64,000 nucleotides of DNA. Source: Coraliomargarita sp. (GTDB lineage: Bacteria; Verrucomicrobiota; Verrucomicrobiia; Opitutales; UBA953). Under the pieces are notes generated by a model that worked only from the letters and a program-made list of their open reading frames with translations, had not been told where the DNA came from and made no database searches. The position numbers were made by a program, and so were the translations under genes. Where the stretch lies: contig JAHEJL010000001.1 of the NCBI GenBank assembly GCA_024638885.1, positions 521,001 through 585,000 on the forward strand, written 5' to 3'. Of the stretch, positions 26,078 to 35,349 are shown one piece after another (position 1 is the first letter of the stretch; each line of letters begins with the position of its first letter).

Positions 26078-26740
26078 ATGTCCACCATCGAAAACCTGTT
26101 CGGTAAGAACCGCGAGTGGTCCGAGGGCGTCCGTCGCCGCGACCCCTCTTTCTTCGAGACGTTGTCCCAGCAGCAGACGCCCCGTTACCTCTGGATCGGC
26201 TGTTCCGACAGCCGCGTCCCGGCCAACGAGATCGTCGGCCTGCTGCCGGGCGAGCTCTTCGTGCACCGCAACGTCGCCAACGTCGTCGTGCACACCGACC
26301 TCAACTGCCTTTCGGTCCTGCAGTATGCGGTGGACGTCCTGAAGGTGGAGCACGTCATCGTCTGCGGCCACTACGGCTGCGGGGGCGTGCAGGCCTCGCT
26401 CGAGCGCCGCAAGGTCGGCCTCGTCGACAACTGGCTGCGCCACGTGCGCGACGTGCACCACAAGCACGCCCTCACCGTCGAATCCGTCCTCGGGCCCGCG
26501 AAGCTCGACACCCTCTGCGAGCTCAACGTCATCGAGCAGGCGGCCAACGTCTGCCATACCACCGTCATGCAGGACGCCTGGGCCCGCGGCCAGAAGGTCG
26601 AGGTCCACGCCTGGATCTACGGCCTGCGCGACGGCCTCCTCAAGGACCTCGGCCTCAACGTCTCGTCGCTCGAGGCGCTCACGCCCGCCTACGGCAAGGT
26701 GCTCGCGCGCTACCGCCGCCTGGGAGGAACCGCTGGGTAG
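26078..26740 (+). CDS. can: Beta-class carbonic anhydrase
   Basis: Zinc enzyme that interconverts CO2 and bicarbonate; 220 residues. The zinc ligands are C42 with the D44/R46 dyad (CSDSRVP) and H98/C101 (CGHYGCGG). It follows E. coli Can closely along its length (FVHRNVANVVVHTDLNCLSV, LDTLCELNVIEQ). The start is taken at ATG 26078 (MSTIENLFG); a GTG at 26069 is in frame but less family-like. It may supply bicarbonate for carboxylases such as acetyl-CoA carboxylase. radC follows 43 bp downstream. Confidence 0.95.
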   Translation: MSTIENLFGKNREWSEGVRRRDPSFFETLSQQQTPRYLWIGCSDSRVPANEIVGLLPGELFVHRNVANVVVHTDLNCLSVLQYAVDVLKVEHVIVCGHYGCGGVQASLERRKVGLVDNWLRHVRDVHHKHALTVESVLGPAKLDTLCELNVIEQAANVCHTTVMQDAWARGQKVEVHAWIYGLRDGLLKDLGLNVSSLEALTPAYGKVLARYRRLGGTAG

Positions 26741-26783
26741 TAGGTCCGCTTGAGCGCGGCGGCCGGCGCGCCAGCGTCGCAGG

Positions 26784-27464
26784 ATGATCTCCCAGGACCG
26801 TCCGCGCGAGCGGCTCGTGCGGCTCGGGCCGCGCGCCTTGCTCGACGCCGAGCTCATCGAGCTGCTGATCGGCGCCGGCACCAAGGGGGCGCCGGCGCCG
26901 ACGGTGGCCGGCGCGCTCCTCGCCGAGTCCGGTTCGCTCGCGGCGCTGGCGACTTGGGACACGCATGACTTCGGCCGCGTCCATGGGCTCGGCCCGGCGA
27001 AGGCGGCCGAACTTGCCGCCGCCATGGAGCTCGCGCGGCGCATCCGCGAGCGCGCGCATGATCCGGGCGAGAAGCTCGACGCCCCCGCCAAGGTATGGGC
27101 GCGGCTGGAGCCGTTCGCCGCGGGCCTCGCGGTGGAGAAGTGCTGGGTGCTCTGCCTGAACCGGCGCAACCGCCTGCTCGCCTTGCATGAGGTCAGTTCC
27201 GGCACGGCCACGAGTTCCTTGCTCCATCCCCGGGAAGTCTTCCGCCAGGCCCTGAAGCATGCCGCCTCGGCGGCGATCGTGGCGCATAACCATCCGAGCG
27301 GCGACCCCACGCCGAGTCCCGCGGACCGGGCCGTGACCCGGCAGCTCGCCGACGCCGGGCGGGTCGTGGGCGTCGAGCTGCTGGACCACGTCGTCATCGG
27401 CCGCCCCGAGGCCGATCCGGCGGGGAAAGGCTGGTTCAGTTTCGGGGAGGCGGGCTTGATTTAG
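26784..27464 (+). CDS. radC: RadC family protein (JAB/MPN metalloprotease fold)
   Basis: A 226-residue protein. The N-terminal helical part has a helix-hairpin-helix-like VHGLGPAKAAELAAAMELARR, and the C-terminal JAMM motif HNHPSGDPTPSPAD (168-181) holds H168, H170 and D181 for a metal. RadC proteins were once linked to repair, but their role is unclear and some are encoded on mobile DNA. Here it is single-copy in a housekeeping context. Start ATG 26784 gives MISQDRPRERLVRLG. Confidence 0.92.
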   Translation: MISQDRPRERLVRLGPRALLDAELIELLIGAGTKGAPAPTVAGALLAESGSLAALATWDTHDFGRVHGLGPAKAAELAAAMELARRIRERAHDPGEKLDAPAKVWARLEPFAAGLAVEKCWVLCLNRRNRLLALHEVSSGTATSSLLHPREVFRQALKHAASAAIVAHNHPSGDPTPSPADRAVTRQLADAGRVVGVELLDHVVIGRPEADPAGKGWFSFGEAGLI

Positions 27465-27500
27465 CGGAACTTCCCCGTGACTCTGTGGGTCATACCCCGC

Positions 27501-29843
27501 ATGTCCCTTTCTCGGTCCATCAAGATCGCGGTCGCGCTCGTCGTCGTCGCCCTCCTCGCCTTCGCCGGCCGCCAGGGCCAGCGCTATTATAAGAAGAACC
27601 TCGCCGCTCCCCGTTCGGGCGAAGTCGTCTACCGCGAGGATTGCATGCGGTGCCACGGCGCGGTGGGGCAGGGCGTCGCCGGCAAGGCCGACGAGCCGCT
27701 CGTCGGCGAGAAGTCCGTCGCTTCCCTGGCCCGTTACATCGTCCGCGAGATGCCCGAGAACGACCCCGGCTCGCTCTCCCTCGCCGACGCCACCGCTTCC
27801 GCGGAATACATCCACAAGGCCTTCTACTCCGCCGAAGCCCGCGCCCGCAACCACCCGCCCCGCATCGAACTGGCGCACCTGACCGTCCGCCAGTACCGCG
27901 AGAGCATCGCCGACCTCCTGGCTTCGCTGCGCGGCGCGACCACGGCGACCGAGACCGGCGGCCTGGCCGGCGCGTACCGTGAGCGCCCCGAGCGCGACCC
28001 GAAGATGCCGGACCGCAACCGCCCGGAAGTGACCTTCAAACAGCAGGTCGACCCCGTCATCGATTTCGACTTCGGCGACAAGGCTCCGGAGAAGGGCACC
28101 TACGCCGCGCAGTTCGCGATCAACTGGTCCGGCTCCGTGCTCGTCCCGGACACCGGCGAGTATGAGTTCCGCGTCACCTCGCCCAACGGCGTCCGCCTGT
28201 ACGTGAACCCGCCCGACGGCGGCAACGAGAAGAGCGCGCTCATCGACCTCTGGGTCAGCTCGGGCATGTCGCGTTCGGGCCAGGCGCCGATCTTCCTCCT
28301 CGGCGGCCGCAGCTATCCGGTGAAGATCGAGTTCTTCAAGTTCAAGGACAAGACCGCCGGCCTGAAGCTCGAGTGGCGTCCGCCCGGCGGCGCCTGGGCC
28401 GTCGTCCCGCGCACCAACCTCTCGCCGAAGTTCTCCTCGCACGTGCACGTCGTCTCCGTCCCGCTGCCCCCCGATGACGGCAGCATCGGCTACGAGCGCG
28501 GCGCCTCCGTCTCGCGCGAATGGACCGAAGCCGTCGCCAAGGGCGCGCTCCAGGTCTCCGCGATGATCGGCCCGAACCTCTTCGGTCTCGCCGGCACCAA
28601 GGCCGACGCCCCGGACCGCGCCGAGAAGCTCAAGGCCTTCTCGCTGCGTTTCGCCCAGCTCGCCTACCGCCGTCCGCTCACCGCCGAGCAGAAGGCCGAC
28701 ATCGAGCAAATCTACGCCGCCGGCGTCGCCCCGGAGGTCGCCGCCAAGCGCGCGTTCATCTTCACGCTCTCCAACCCGTACTTCCTGTATCCCGGCATCG
28801 GCGCGCAGGACGATTACGCCGTCGCCTCGCGCCTCGCGCTCTCCCTCTGGGACTCCGTGCCCGACGCCCCGCTGCTCCAGGCGGCCGCCGCCGGCCAGCT
28901 GAAGACCGAGGCGCAGGTGCGCAAGCAGGCCCAGCGCATGATGGCCAACCCGCGCGCCAAGGCCAAGCTGCGCGACTTCCTCCACCACTGGCTGCACGTC
29001 GAGGAAGGCGCCGAGATCGCCAAGGACCAGAAGGAATACCCCGGCTTCGACCAGGCCGTCGTCATGGACCTCCGCACCTCGCTCGACCTCTTCACCGAGA
29101 ACGTCGTCTGGTCCGAGCGTTCCGACTACCGCGAACTCCTCCTCAGCGACACCATCCTGATGAACGACCGCCTCGCGAAGTTCTACGGCCAGAAGGTCGA
29201 GGCCGGCGCGGGCTTCCAGCCCGTGAAGATGGACGCCGACCAGCGCGGCGGCGTGCTCACGCACCCCTACGTGCTCGCCACGTTCTCCTACACCAAGTCC
29301 AGCTCCCCGATCCACCGCGGCGTCTTCGTCACGCGCAACATCCTGGGCCGCATGCTGAAGCCGCCGCCCATGGCCATCGCCTTCATGGACGACAAGTTCG
29401 ACCCGTCGTTCACCATGCGCGAGAAGGTCACCGAGCTCACCGCCAAGCCCGCGTGCATGTCGTGCCACGTCACGATCAATCCGCTCGGCTTCAGCTTCGA
29501 GCGCTTCGACGCCGTCGGCCGCGTCCGCGCCACCGACAACAAGAAGCCCGTCGACGCCGTCTCCGACTACACCACCTCGGACGGCAACGTCATCAAGCTC
29601 ACCGGCGCCCGCGACGTCGCCAAGCACGCCGCCGAGAGCGCGGCCGGCCAGCTCGGCTTCGTCCGCAACCTCTTCCAGTCGCTGGTGAAGCAGCCGCCCA
29701 CGGCCTATTCGCCGGAACTCCTCGGCCAGCTGACCGACCGTTTCCGCGCGGACAACTTCCACATCCGCAACCTCGCCGTCGAGGTCGCCGTCGTCGCGGC
29801 GCTCCGCCCGACCGTCACCACCCCCGCCCCTTCCAATCGCTAA
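27501..29843 (+). CDS. DUF1592/DUF1588-type cytochrome c domain protein with PA14
   Basis: A 780-residue membrane-anchored protein facing the periplasm. One N-terminal helix (about 6-22) is followed by a cytochrome c-type CMRCH at 48-52. A PA14-like beta domain is seen around 190-320 (GTYAAQFAINWSGSVLVPDTGEYEF region). The C-terminal two thirds match DUF1595/DUF1592/DUF1588/DUF1585 blocks, including the second CxxCH at 652-656 within CMSCHVTINPLGF. Such proteins are abundant in Planctomycetes and Verrucomicrobia, and they pair with DUF1552 genes as here. The redox partner and substrate are unknown. A GTG start at 27477 is less likely. Confidence 0.88.
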   Translation: MSLSRSIKIAVALVVVALLAFAGRQGQRYYKKNLAAPRSGEVVYREDCMRCHGAVGQGVAGKADEPLVGEKSVASLARYIVREMPENDPGSLSLADATASAEYIHKAFYSAEARARNHPPRIELAHLTVRQYRESIADLLASLRGATTATETGGLAGAYRERPERDPKMPDRNRPEVTFKQQVDPVIDFDFGDKAPEKGTYAAQFAINWSGSVLVPDTGEYEFRVTSPNGVRLYVNPPDGGNEKSALIDLWVSSGMSRSGQAPIFLLGGRSYPVKIEFFKFKDKTAGLKLEWRPPGGAWAVVPRTNLSPKFSSHVHVVSVPLPPDDGSIGYERGASVSREWTEAVAKGALQVSAMIGPNLFGLAGTKADAPDRAEKLKAFSLRFAQLAYRRPLTAEQKADIEQIYAAGVAPEVAAKRAFIFTLSNPYFLYPGIGAQDDYAVASRLALSLWDSVPDAPLLQAAAAGQLKTEAQVRKQAQRMMANPRAKAKLRDFLHHWLHVEEGAEIAKDQKEYPGFDQAVVMDLRTSLDLFTENVVWSERSDYRELLLSDTILMNDRLAKFYGQKVEAGAGFQPVKMDADQRGGVLTHPYVLATFSYTKSSSPIHRGVFVTRNILGRMLKPPPMAIAFMDDKFDPSFTMREKVTELTAKPACMSCHVTINPLGFSFERFDAVGRVRATDNKKPVDAVSDYTTSDGNVIKLTGARDVAKHAAESAAGQLGFVRNLFQSLVKQPPTAYSPELLGQLTDRFRADNFHIRNLAVEVAVVAALRPTVTTPAPSNR

Positions 29844-29847
29844 GACC

Positions 29848-31164
29848 ATGTCGCTCCAACACCGCAGGGATTTCCTCCGCAGCCTCGGCCTCTCCGCCGC
29901 GGCGCTGCCGCTCCTCGGCGGGCTCGCCTCGCTCGGCGCCGCCGAACCGACCGGCGGCCGACGTCAGCGCGTCATCTTCGTCTTCTCGCCCAACGGCGTC
30001 GTGCCGCCGGCCTTCTGGCCCGACGAGGAAGGCGCGAACTTCAAGCTGAAGGCGATCATGAGGCCGTTCGAGCCCTTCAAGGACCGGATGCTCACGCTCA
30101 AGGGCGTGAACAACCGCGTCCGCGGCGACGGCGACTCGCACATGCGCGGCATGAGCTGCCTGCTCACCGGCATCGAGCTCTTCCCCGGCAACATCATGGG
30201 CGGCGGCGGCGCGCCGGCCGGCTGGGCCAGCGGTCCGTCCATCGACCAGGTCCTGCGCACCTACCTGCAGGCGAATCCGGCGACCAAGACCCGCATGGGC
30301 TCCTTGGAGATCGGCGTCGCCGTCGGCAATCGCGCCGACCCTTGGACGCGCTGGAGCTACGCCGGCGCCAACCAGCCCGTCGCCCCGATCTCGAGCCCCT
30401 ACGAACTCTTCGACAAGCTCTACGGCTCGATGAAGGAAGGCGAGAATCTCGGCTCCGTCCTCGACGGCCTCAAGGATGACATCGCGAAAGTCGCCAACGC
30501 CGTCGACAAGAGCGACCGCGCGTTGCTCGACCAGCACGCGACCGCCCTGCGCGAGCTCGAGCGCGGCCTCAAGGAAAGCCAGTCGCAGGCCGCCCTCAAG
30601 GTCCCGCACCCGCCGGAATCCGGCGTGCCGCTCGACAACGACAGCATCCCGCAGATCACCCGTCTGCAGACCGAGCTCCTCATCAGCGCCTTCCAGAACG
30701 ACATGGCGCGCGTCTCGACCTTCCAGTTCACCAACTCCGTGGGCGGCGCCCGCATGAAGTGGATCGGCATCGACGAGAGCCACCACTCGCTCTCGCACGA
30801 TCCGGACCTCAACACCGGTTCGGTCGAGAAGCTCACCAAGATCAACACCTGGTTCGCCGAGCAGATCGCCTTCCTCGCGAAGCGCCTGCAGGAGACCCCG
30901 GAGCCGGACGGCAAGGGCAACATGCTGGACAACACCACCATCGTCTGGACGAACGAGCTCGGCAAGGGCAACAGCCACACGCACGAGGACATCCCCTGGG
31001 TGCTCATCGGCGGCGGCCTCGGCTTCAAGACCGGCCGGGCGCTCAAGTTCAAGAAGGAGCCCCACAACCGTCTGCTCATGGCGATCGCCAAGGGATTCGG
31101 CCATCCGATGAAGACCTTCGGCAACCCGACGCTCTGCGAAGGCGGGGCGTTGAAGCTGGGTTGA
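29848..31164 (+). CDS. DUF1552 protein, Tat-exported
   Basis: A 438-residue protein 4 bp after the DUF1592 gene. The N-terminus RRDFLRSLGLSAAALPLLGG is a twin-arginine signal, so it is exported folded. RVIFVFSPNGVVPPAFWPDE and the later TIVWTNELGKGNSHTHEDIPW region fit DUF1552, a family related to the alkaline-phosphatase-like DUF1501 proteins. The Tat route fits a cofactor- or metal-containing enzyme. It nearly always accompanies DUF1592 proteins, implying one periplasmic system. Its reaction is not known. Confidence 0.88.
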   Translation: MSLQHRRDFLRSLGLSAAALPLLGGLASLGAAEPTGGRRQRVIFVFSPNGVVPPAFWPDEEGANFKLKAIMRPFEPFKDRMLTLKGVNNRVRGDGDSHMRGMSCLLTGIELFPGNIMGGGGAPAGWASGPSIDQVLRTYLQANPATKTRMGSLEIGVAVGNRADPWTRWSYAGANQPVAPISSPYELFDKLYGSMKEGENLGSVLDGLKDDIAKVANAVDKSDRALLDQHATALRELERGLKESQSQAALKVPHPPESGVPLDNDSIPQITRLQTELLISAFQNDMARVSTFQFTNSVGGARMKWIGIDESHHSLSHDPDLNTGSVEKLTKINTWFAEQIAFLAKRLQETPEPDGKGNMLDNTTIVWTNELGKGNSHTHEDIPWVLIGGGLGFKTGRALKFKKEPHNRLLMAIAKGFGHPMKTFGNPTLCEGGALKLG

Positions 31165-31205
31165 CGAAGGGTTAGGCGGTTAGCGGTCAGGAAAAGCCAT
31201 CGACG

Positions 31206-31285
31206 CAAAAGGAGATCGGAGACCGGAATGATCGGCTGGGGGTTAAGGCCCGCAGCATTCATTCCGGTTTCCGGTCCCCCTTTTC
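31206..31285. repeat. Imperfect-hairpin intergenic element (copy E)
   Basis: Arms AAAAGGAGATCGGAGACCGG and CCGGTTTCCGGTCCCCCTTTT-type sequence enclose a core with GGCTGGGG and CCCGCAGC. The same arms and core occur at about 10450-10535 and, inverted, at 13036-13125, and split in the spacer at 3440-3590. Confidence 0.7.
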
Positions 31286-31306
31286 TGTGTCGGTCACATG
31301 CCTTGG

Positions 31307-31429
31307 GTAGGGACGTGATCGCCATCACGTCCGTTCGTGGACGCACACAGTGAGCAGATTGTCATGGCTAAGACCCGAGAAGTGGCCTCGTTCGGCCTCG
31401 AACGGCGGCGATGGCGATCGCCGCCCTAC
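31307..31429. repeat. REP/BIME-like GTAG hairpin pair (copy E)
   Basis: Left hairpin: GTAGGG, arms ACGTGAT/ATCACGT with loop CGCC (31313-31330), then CCGTTCG. Right hairpin inverted: CGAACGG, arms CGGCGAT/ATCGCCG with loop GGCG (31406-31423), then CCCTAC. Flanking CCGTTCG and CGAACGG are identical to copy B. Confidence 0.78.
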
Positions 31430-31741
31430 CCAGGAGGGGCGAGGCCCCCTTGAACTCATCCGCCATCCGTCATCTGCCATCTTTTCCGTAAAAGGTCCCC
31501 CGCCTGTGCCGATTCCGATTGGAGCTCCACTTTGTCCTGGATTTAGGTGGGCGGTACGTTGCCACGGCTCGGACGAGGCCGGTCGGGTCGCACCTCCCGT
31601 ATATTATGTTCGTAGGGAAGGGAGGCTGCCGCGGGTGTCGAACACTGCAGGGGATGGTCAATATGAAGGAAAGGCCCGCGAAAAGCAAGCGGGTGGGCGG
31701 AACAGGCGTGATTTCCCCGTGTCGACGGCTAGAACCGCCCC

Positions 31742-33037
31742 ATGCGACACCCCTACGCGCTCCTGCTCCTCTGCCTTGGCCTGACCGGCTGCCAGCAGTA
31801 CCAAGCCCGCCCGACGATCGTCCCCGCCGAGTATGTCGGCCTGCAGGCGCCTAAGACGCCCGCACCGTTGCTCCAGAAGGACGACCGCCTGGCCATCTGC
31901 GGCGACTCCATCACAGAGCAGAAGATGTACAGCCTCCTCATGGAAGCGTACATCGTCGCCGCCCGCTCTGACCTGCATGTCACCGTCCGCCAGTATGGCT
32001 GGAGCGGCGAGCAGGCCGGCGGCTTCCTCAAGCGCATGGACAACGACGTCCTCCGCTTCAAGCCGACCATCGCCACGACCTGCTACGGCATGAACGATTT
32101 CCGTTACGTCCCGCAGGACGACGCCATCGCCGCGACCTATCGCCAGAACCAGACCGCCGTCGTGCGTAAGTTCAAGGAAGCCGGCGCGCGCGTCGTGCTG
32201 GGTTCCTCCGGCACGATCCACTCCGTCCCGCCGTGGGTGAAGTCGGCCAAGGGCACCTGGCAGACGCTGAACCTCGCGCTGCTGAACTTCCGCAACATCG
32301 ACATCGAGGTCGCCCAGGCCGAGCAGGTCGCGTTCGCCGACGTCTACTGGCCGATGCTCGTGAAGGGCCATGAGGTCCGCGCCAAATACGGCGAAGGCTT
32401 CAAACTCGAAGGCAACGATGGCGTGCACCCCGGTTGGGCCGGCCACGTCATGATGGCCACCGCCTTCCTCGAAGGCCTCGGCCTCCGCGGTGACATCGGT
32501 CAGATCGACGTCGACCTCGCCGCCGGCAAGGCCAACGCCCGCTATGGCCAGCGCATCATGGGTTACGAAGCCGGCGTGGTCTCCCTGCGCAGCTTCCGCC
32601 TGCCGTTCTCGTTCGAGCCCGGCGACGTCACCAAGGACAACACCATCGCCGCCGGCGTGGCCCTCGCCGACTTCCAGAAGAAGCTGAACCGCCTGACCCT
32701 GCGGGTGGCCGGCGCCAAGACCGCGCAGGTCAAGGTCACCTGGGGCGAGAGCTCCAAGGTCTTCTCCGCCGAGCAGCTCGCCAAGGGCGTGAACCTCGCG
32801 GCTGAGTTCCCGCAGAACCCGACCTCGCCGGCGTTCGCCAAGATCTGGAAGGCCGTGGCCGAGAAGCAGGCCTACGAGACGAAGCAGATCAAGACGCTCT
32901 TCCGCAGCCCCGAGGCCAAGAAGGACATGGAAGCCGTCGTGAAGAGCTCGCAGGTCGAGTTCGACCGTCTGGCCGCGGCGCTCAAGGCCACCATCAAGCC
33001 CGTCAATTCGACGCTCAAGGTCGAAGAGGTGCGCTAA
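31742..33037 (+). CDS. SGNH/GDSL hydrolase lipoprotein
   Basis: A 431-residue exported hydrolase. The lipobox LTGC ends at C17, so it should be lipid-anchored. The SGNH catalytic set is visible: GDSIT with S55, GMNDFRY as block III, and DGVHP with D226 and H229. Such enzymes deacetylate or de-esterify carbohydrates, in line with the carbohydrate genes nearby. The last 170 residues form an extra domain of unknown function. A hairpin follows the stop at 33057. Confidence 0.85.
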   Translation: MRHPYALLLLCLGLTGCQQYQARPTIVPAEYVGLQAPKTPAPLLQKDDRLAICGDSITEQKMYSLLMEAYIVAARSDLHVTVRQYGWSGEQAGGFLKRMDNDVLRFKPTIATTCYGMNDFRYVPQDDAIAATYRQNQTAVVRKFKEAGARVVLGSSGTIHSVPPWVKSAKGTWQTLNLALLNFRNIDIEVAQAEQVAFADVYWPMLVKGHEVRAKYGEGFKLEGNDGVHPGWAGHVMMATAFLEGLGLRGDIGQIDVDLAAGKANARYGQRIMGYEAGVVSLRSFRLPFSFEPGDVTKDNTIAAGVALADFQKKLNRLTLRVAGAKTAQVKVTWGESSKVFSAEQLAKGVNLAAEFPQNPTSPAFAKIWKAVAEKQAYETKQIKTLFRSPEAKKDMEAVVKSSQVEFDRLAAALKATIKPVNSTLKVEEVR

Positions 33038-33056
33038 GCGGACTCCGCCAAAGAAA

Positions 33057-33080
33057 CGGGCCGCACTTTCGTGCGGCCCG
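33057..33080. terminator. Bidirectional terminator hairpin
   Basis: A 10-bp perfect stem CGGGCCGCAC/GTGCGGCCCG with loop TTTC between the convergent SGNH and recA genes. The T-rich side is on the minus strand, favouring recA termination. Confidence 0.8.
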
Positions 33081-33106
33081 GGCTATGGCTAGCCAACAAC
33101 GATTGA

Positions 33107-34189
<1,083 letters not shown>

Positions 34190-34244
34190 AACGTTGGGTA
34201 TGCGGAATGGAAATTGCCCGCCCGAGCGAGCGGTGCAAGCAAAA

Positions 34245-34258
34245 TGAACAAATGTTCA
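34245..34258. promoter_or_regulatory. Candidate LexA (SOS) box upstream of recA
   Basis: TGAACAAATGTTCA is a perfect 6-bp inverted repeat containing GAAC-N4-GTTC, the core of Gram-positive-type LexA boxes. It lies 56 bp upstream of the recA start codon, where a repressor would overlap a promoter. No lexA gene is in the window. Confidence 0.6.
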
Positions 34259-34289
34259 CTACTTCTTTCCACCCCCCGGCGGGCGGGGG

Positions 34290-35273
34290 TTAGAAGCTAA
34301 ACAAATCCCCCAGCCAGTCCCAGAAACCTTCTTCTTTCTTAGGTTTTTGGGCCGGTTTGCGTGGCGGGGTGATGGTCGGCAGCTGGGCGAGCTTGAGCGT
34401 TTTCTCGGCTTCCAGCTGCTTCAGCTTGCCGAGGCCCTGGGTCATCAGGTCGGCCGCGAGGCTGTCGCGGAGGCGCTGCTCGGGCTTGGCCCCGCCCGGG
34501 CTCTGGCAACCGAGGACCACGGCGATCACGCGCAGGTCCTTGTCCTTGGCCGTGGTGACGATCGAGGCATGGGCGGCCACCGTCCAGCCGGTCTTGAGTC
34601 CGTCGCACCCGGGGAACGAATTCAGCAGGTGGTTATGGTTGGTGAGTTCGAGGGGCTTGCCCGGCCGGCGGAAGACATACTGCTTCGTGCTGGTGAACCG
34701 GAGGAGTTCCGGGAACTGGCAGAGCACCACGGCGAGCTTGGCCAGGTCGCGGGCGGTCGTGGTGTCGTGCGGGCCTTTGCCGTAGGTCAGGCCGTTGGGG
34801 GTGACGAAGGTCGTGCGGGACATCCCCAGCTCGGCGGCCCGGCGGTTCATGCGGGCGACGAAGGCGGGGGTGCTGCCCTCGCGGTCGACGGCCAGGGCCA
34901 CGGCGACGTCGTTGGCCGACTGGATCATCAGCGCGTAGAGCAGCTCCTCGACCGTGAAGCTCTCGCCGACGGCCAGCCAGACCTGGTTGCCGCCGGTGCG
35001 GATGGCTTCCTTGGTCACGGTGACGCGGCTGCGCAGCGTGAGCTTGTTGGCGCGGATGTCCTCGAGGACCAGCAGGGTGGTCATCAGCTTGGTCACGCTC
35101 GCGGGGTGGCCCGGGTAATCGGCCTTTTCCTGCGCCAGCACGGCGCCCGTGGCGGCGTCGACGCAGATCATGCCGTCGACGGTCATGCCGGCGGTGGAGT
35201 AACGCGTGGTGACGGCCGCCTCGGCCGGGCATGACAGGCAAAGGAGGAGGGCGGCGATCGCGGCGAAGCGCAC
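34290..35273 (-). CDS. D-alanyl-D-alanine carboxypeptidase (PBP5-like, S11)
   Basis: Periplasmic serine DD-peptidase that trims peptidoglycan stem peptides; 327 residues. Active-site motifs are SVTK (S59-K62), SAN (119-121) and KTG (227-229). The signal peptide is RFAAIAALLLCLSCPAEA. The chosen start is GTG 35273, which places that leader directly at the N-terminus; an upstream ATG at 35351 would add 26 residues and run into the sixA gene start. The tail PRKPAQKPKKEEGFWDWLGDLF could be a membrane-binding amphipathic helix as in PBP5. Confidence 0.9.
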   Translation of the reverse strand: MRFAAIAALLLCLSCPAEAAVTTRYSTAGMTVDGMICVDAATGAVLAQEKADYPGHPASVTKLMTTLLVLEDIRANKLTLRSRVTVTKEAIRTGGNQVWLAVGESFTVEELLYALMIQSANDVAVALAVDREGSTPAFVARMNRRAAELGMSRTTFVTPNGLTYGKGPHDTTTARDLAKLAVVLCQFPELLRFTSTKQYVFRRPGKPLELTNHNHLLNSFPGCDGLKTGWTVAAHASIVTTAKDKDLRVIAVVLGCQSPGGAKPEQRLRDSLAADLMTQGLGKLKQLEAEKTLKLAQLPTITPPRKPAQKPKKEEGFWDWLGDLFSF

Positions 35274-35323
35274 GCGCGATTGGTTGACGGACCGCGCCTG
35301 TGGGCAAGACCGATTTGCGTTAA

Positions 35324-35329
35324 TATAAT
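35324..35329 (+). promoter_or_regulatory. Possible -10 element before sixA
   Basis: A TATAAT hexamer 20 bp before the sixA start, in the only AT-rich patch (GTTAATATAATT) of the sixA/carboxypeptidase divergent spacer. No good -35 is seen at 17 bp, so this is tentative. Confidence 0.3.
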
Positions 35330-35349
35330 TCCCCGGCCAACCTGCCCGC

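Larger units (their letters stand above)
31165..31741. other. Gene-free spacer with repeats
   Basis: A 577-bp stretch without a supported gene. The first 265 bp hold the hairpin element at 31206-31285 and the GTAG pair at 31307-31429. From about 31440 to 31741 there is unique sequence with several short overlapping frames in both strands and no family-like protein. An AT-rich TATATTATG near 31600 could be part of a promoter for the SGNH lipoprotein gene. Nothing else is recognised. Confidence 0.6.

Noticed and set aside
3392..31429. CRISPR array from the repeated short palindromes
   Set aside because: The repeats are isolated pairs in separate spacers with variable arms, without regular spacers or cas genes.
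31440..31741. Possible small genes or a riboswitch before the SGNH lipoprotein gene
   Set aside because: Short overlapping frames in both strands show no protein-like pattern, and no known riboswitch core could be recognised.
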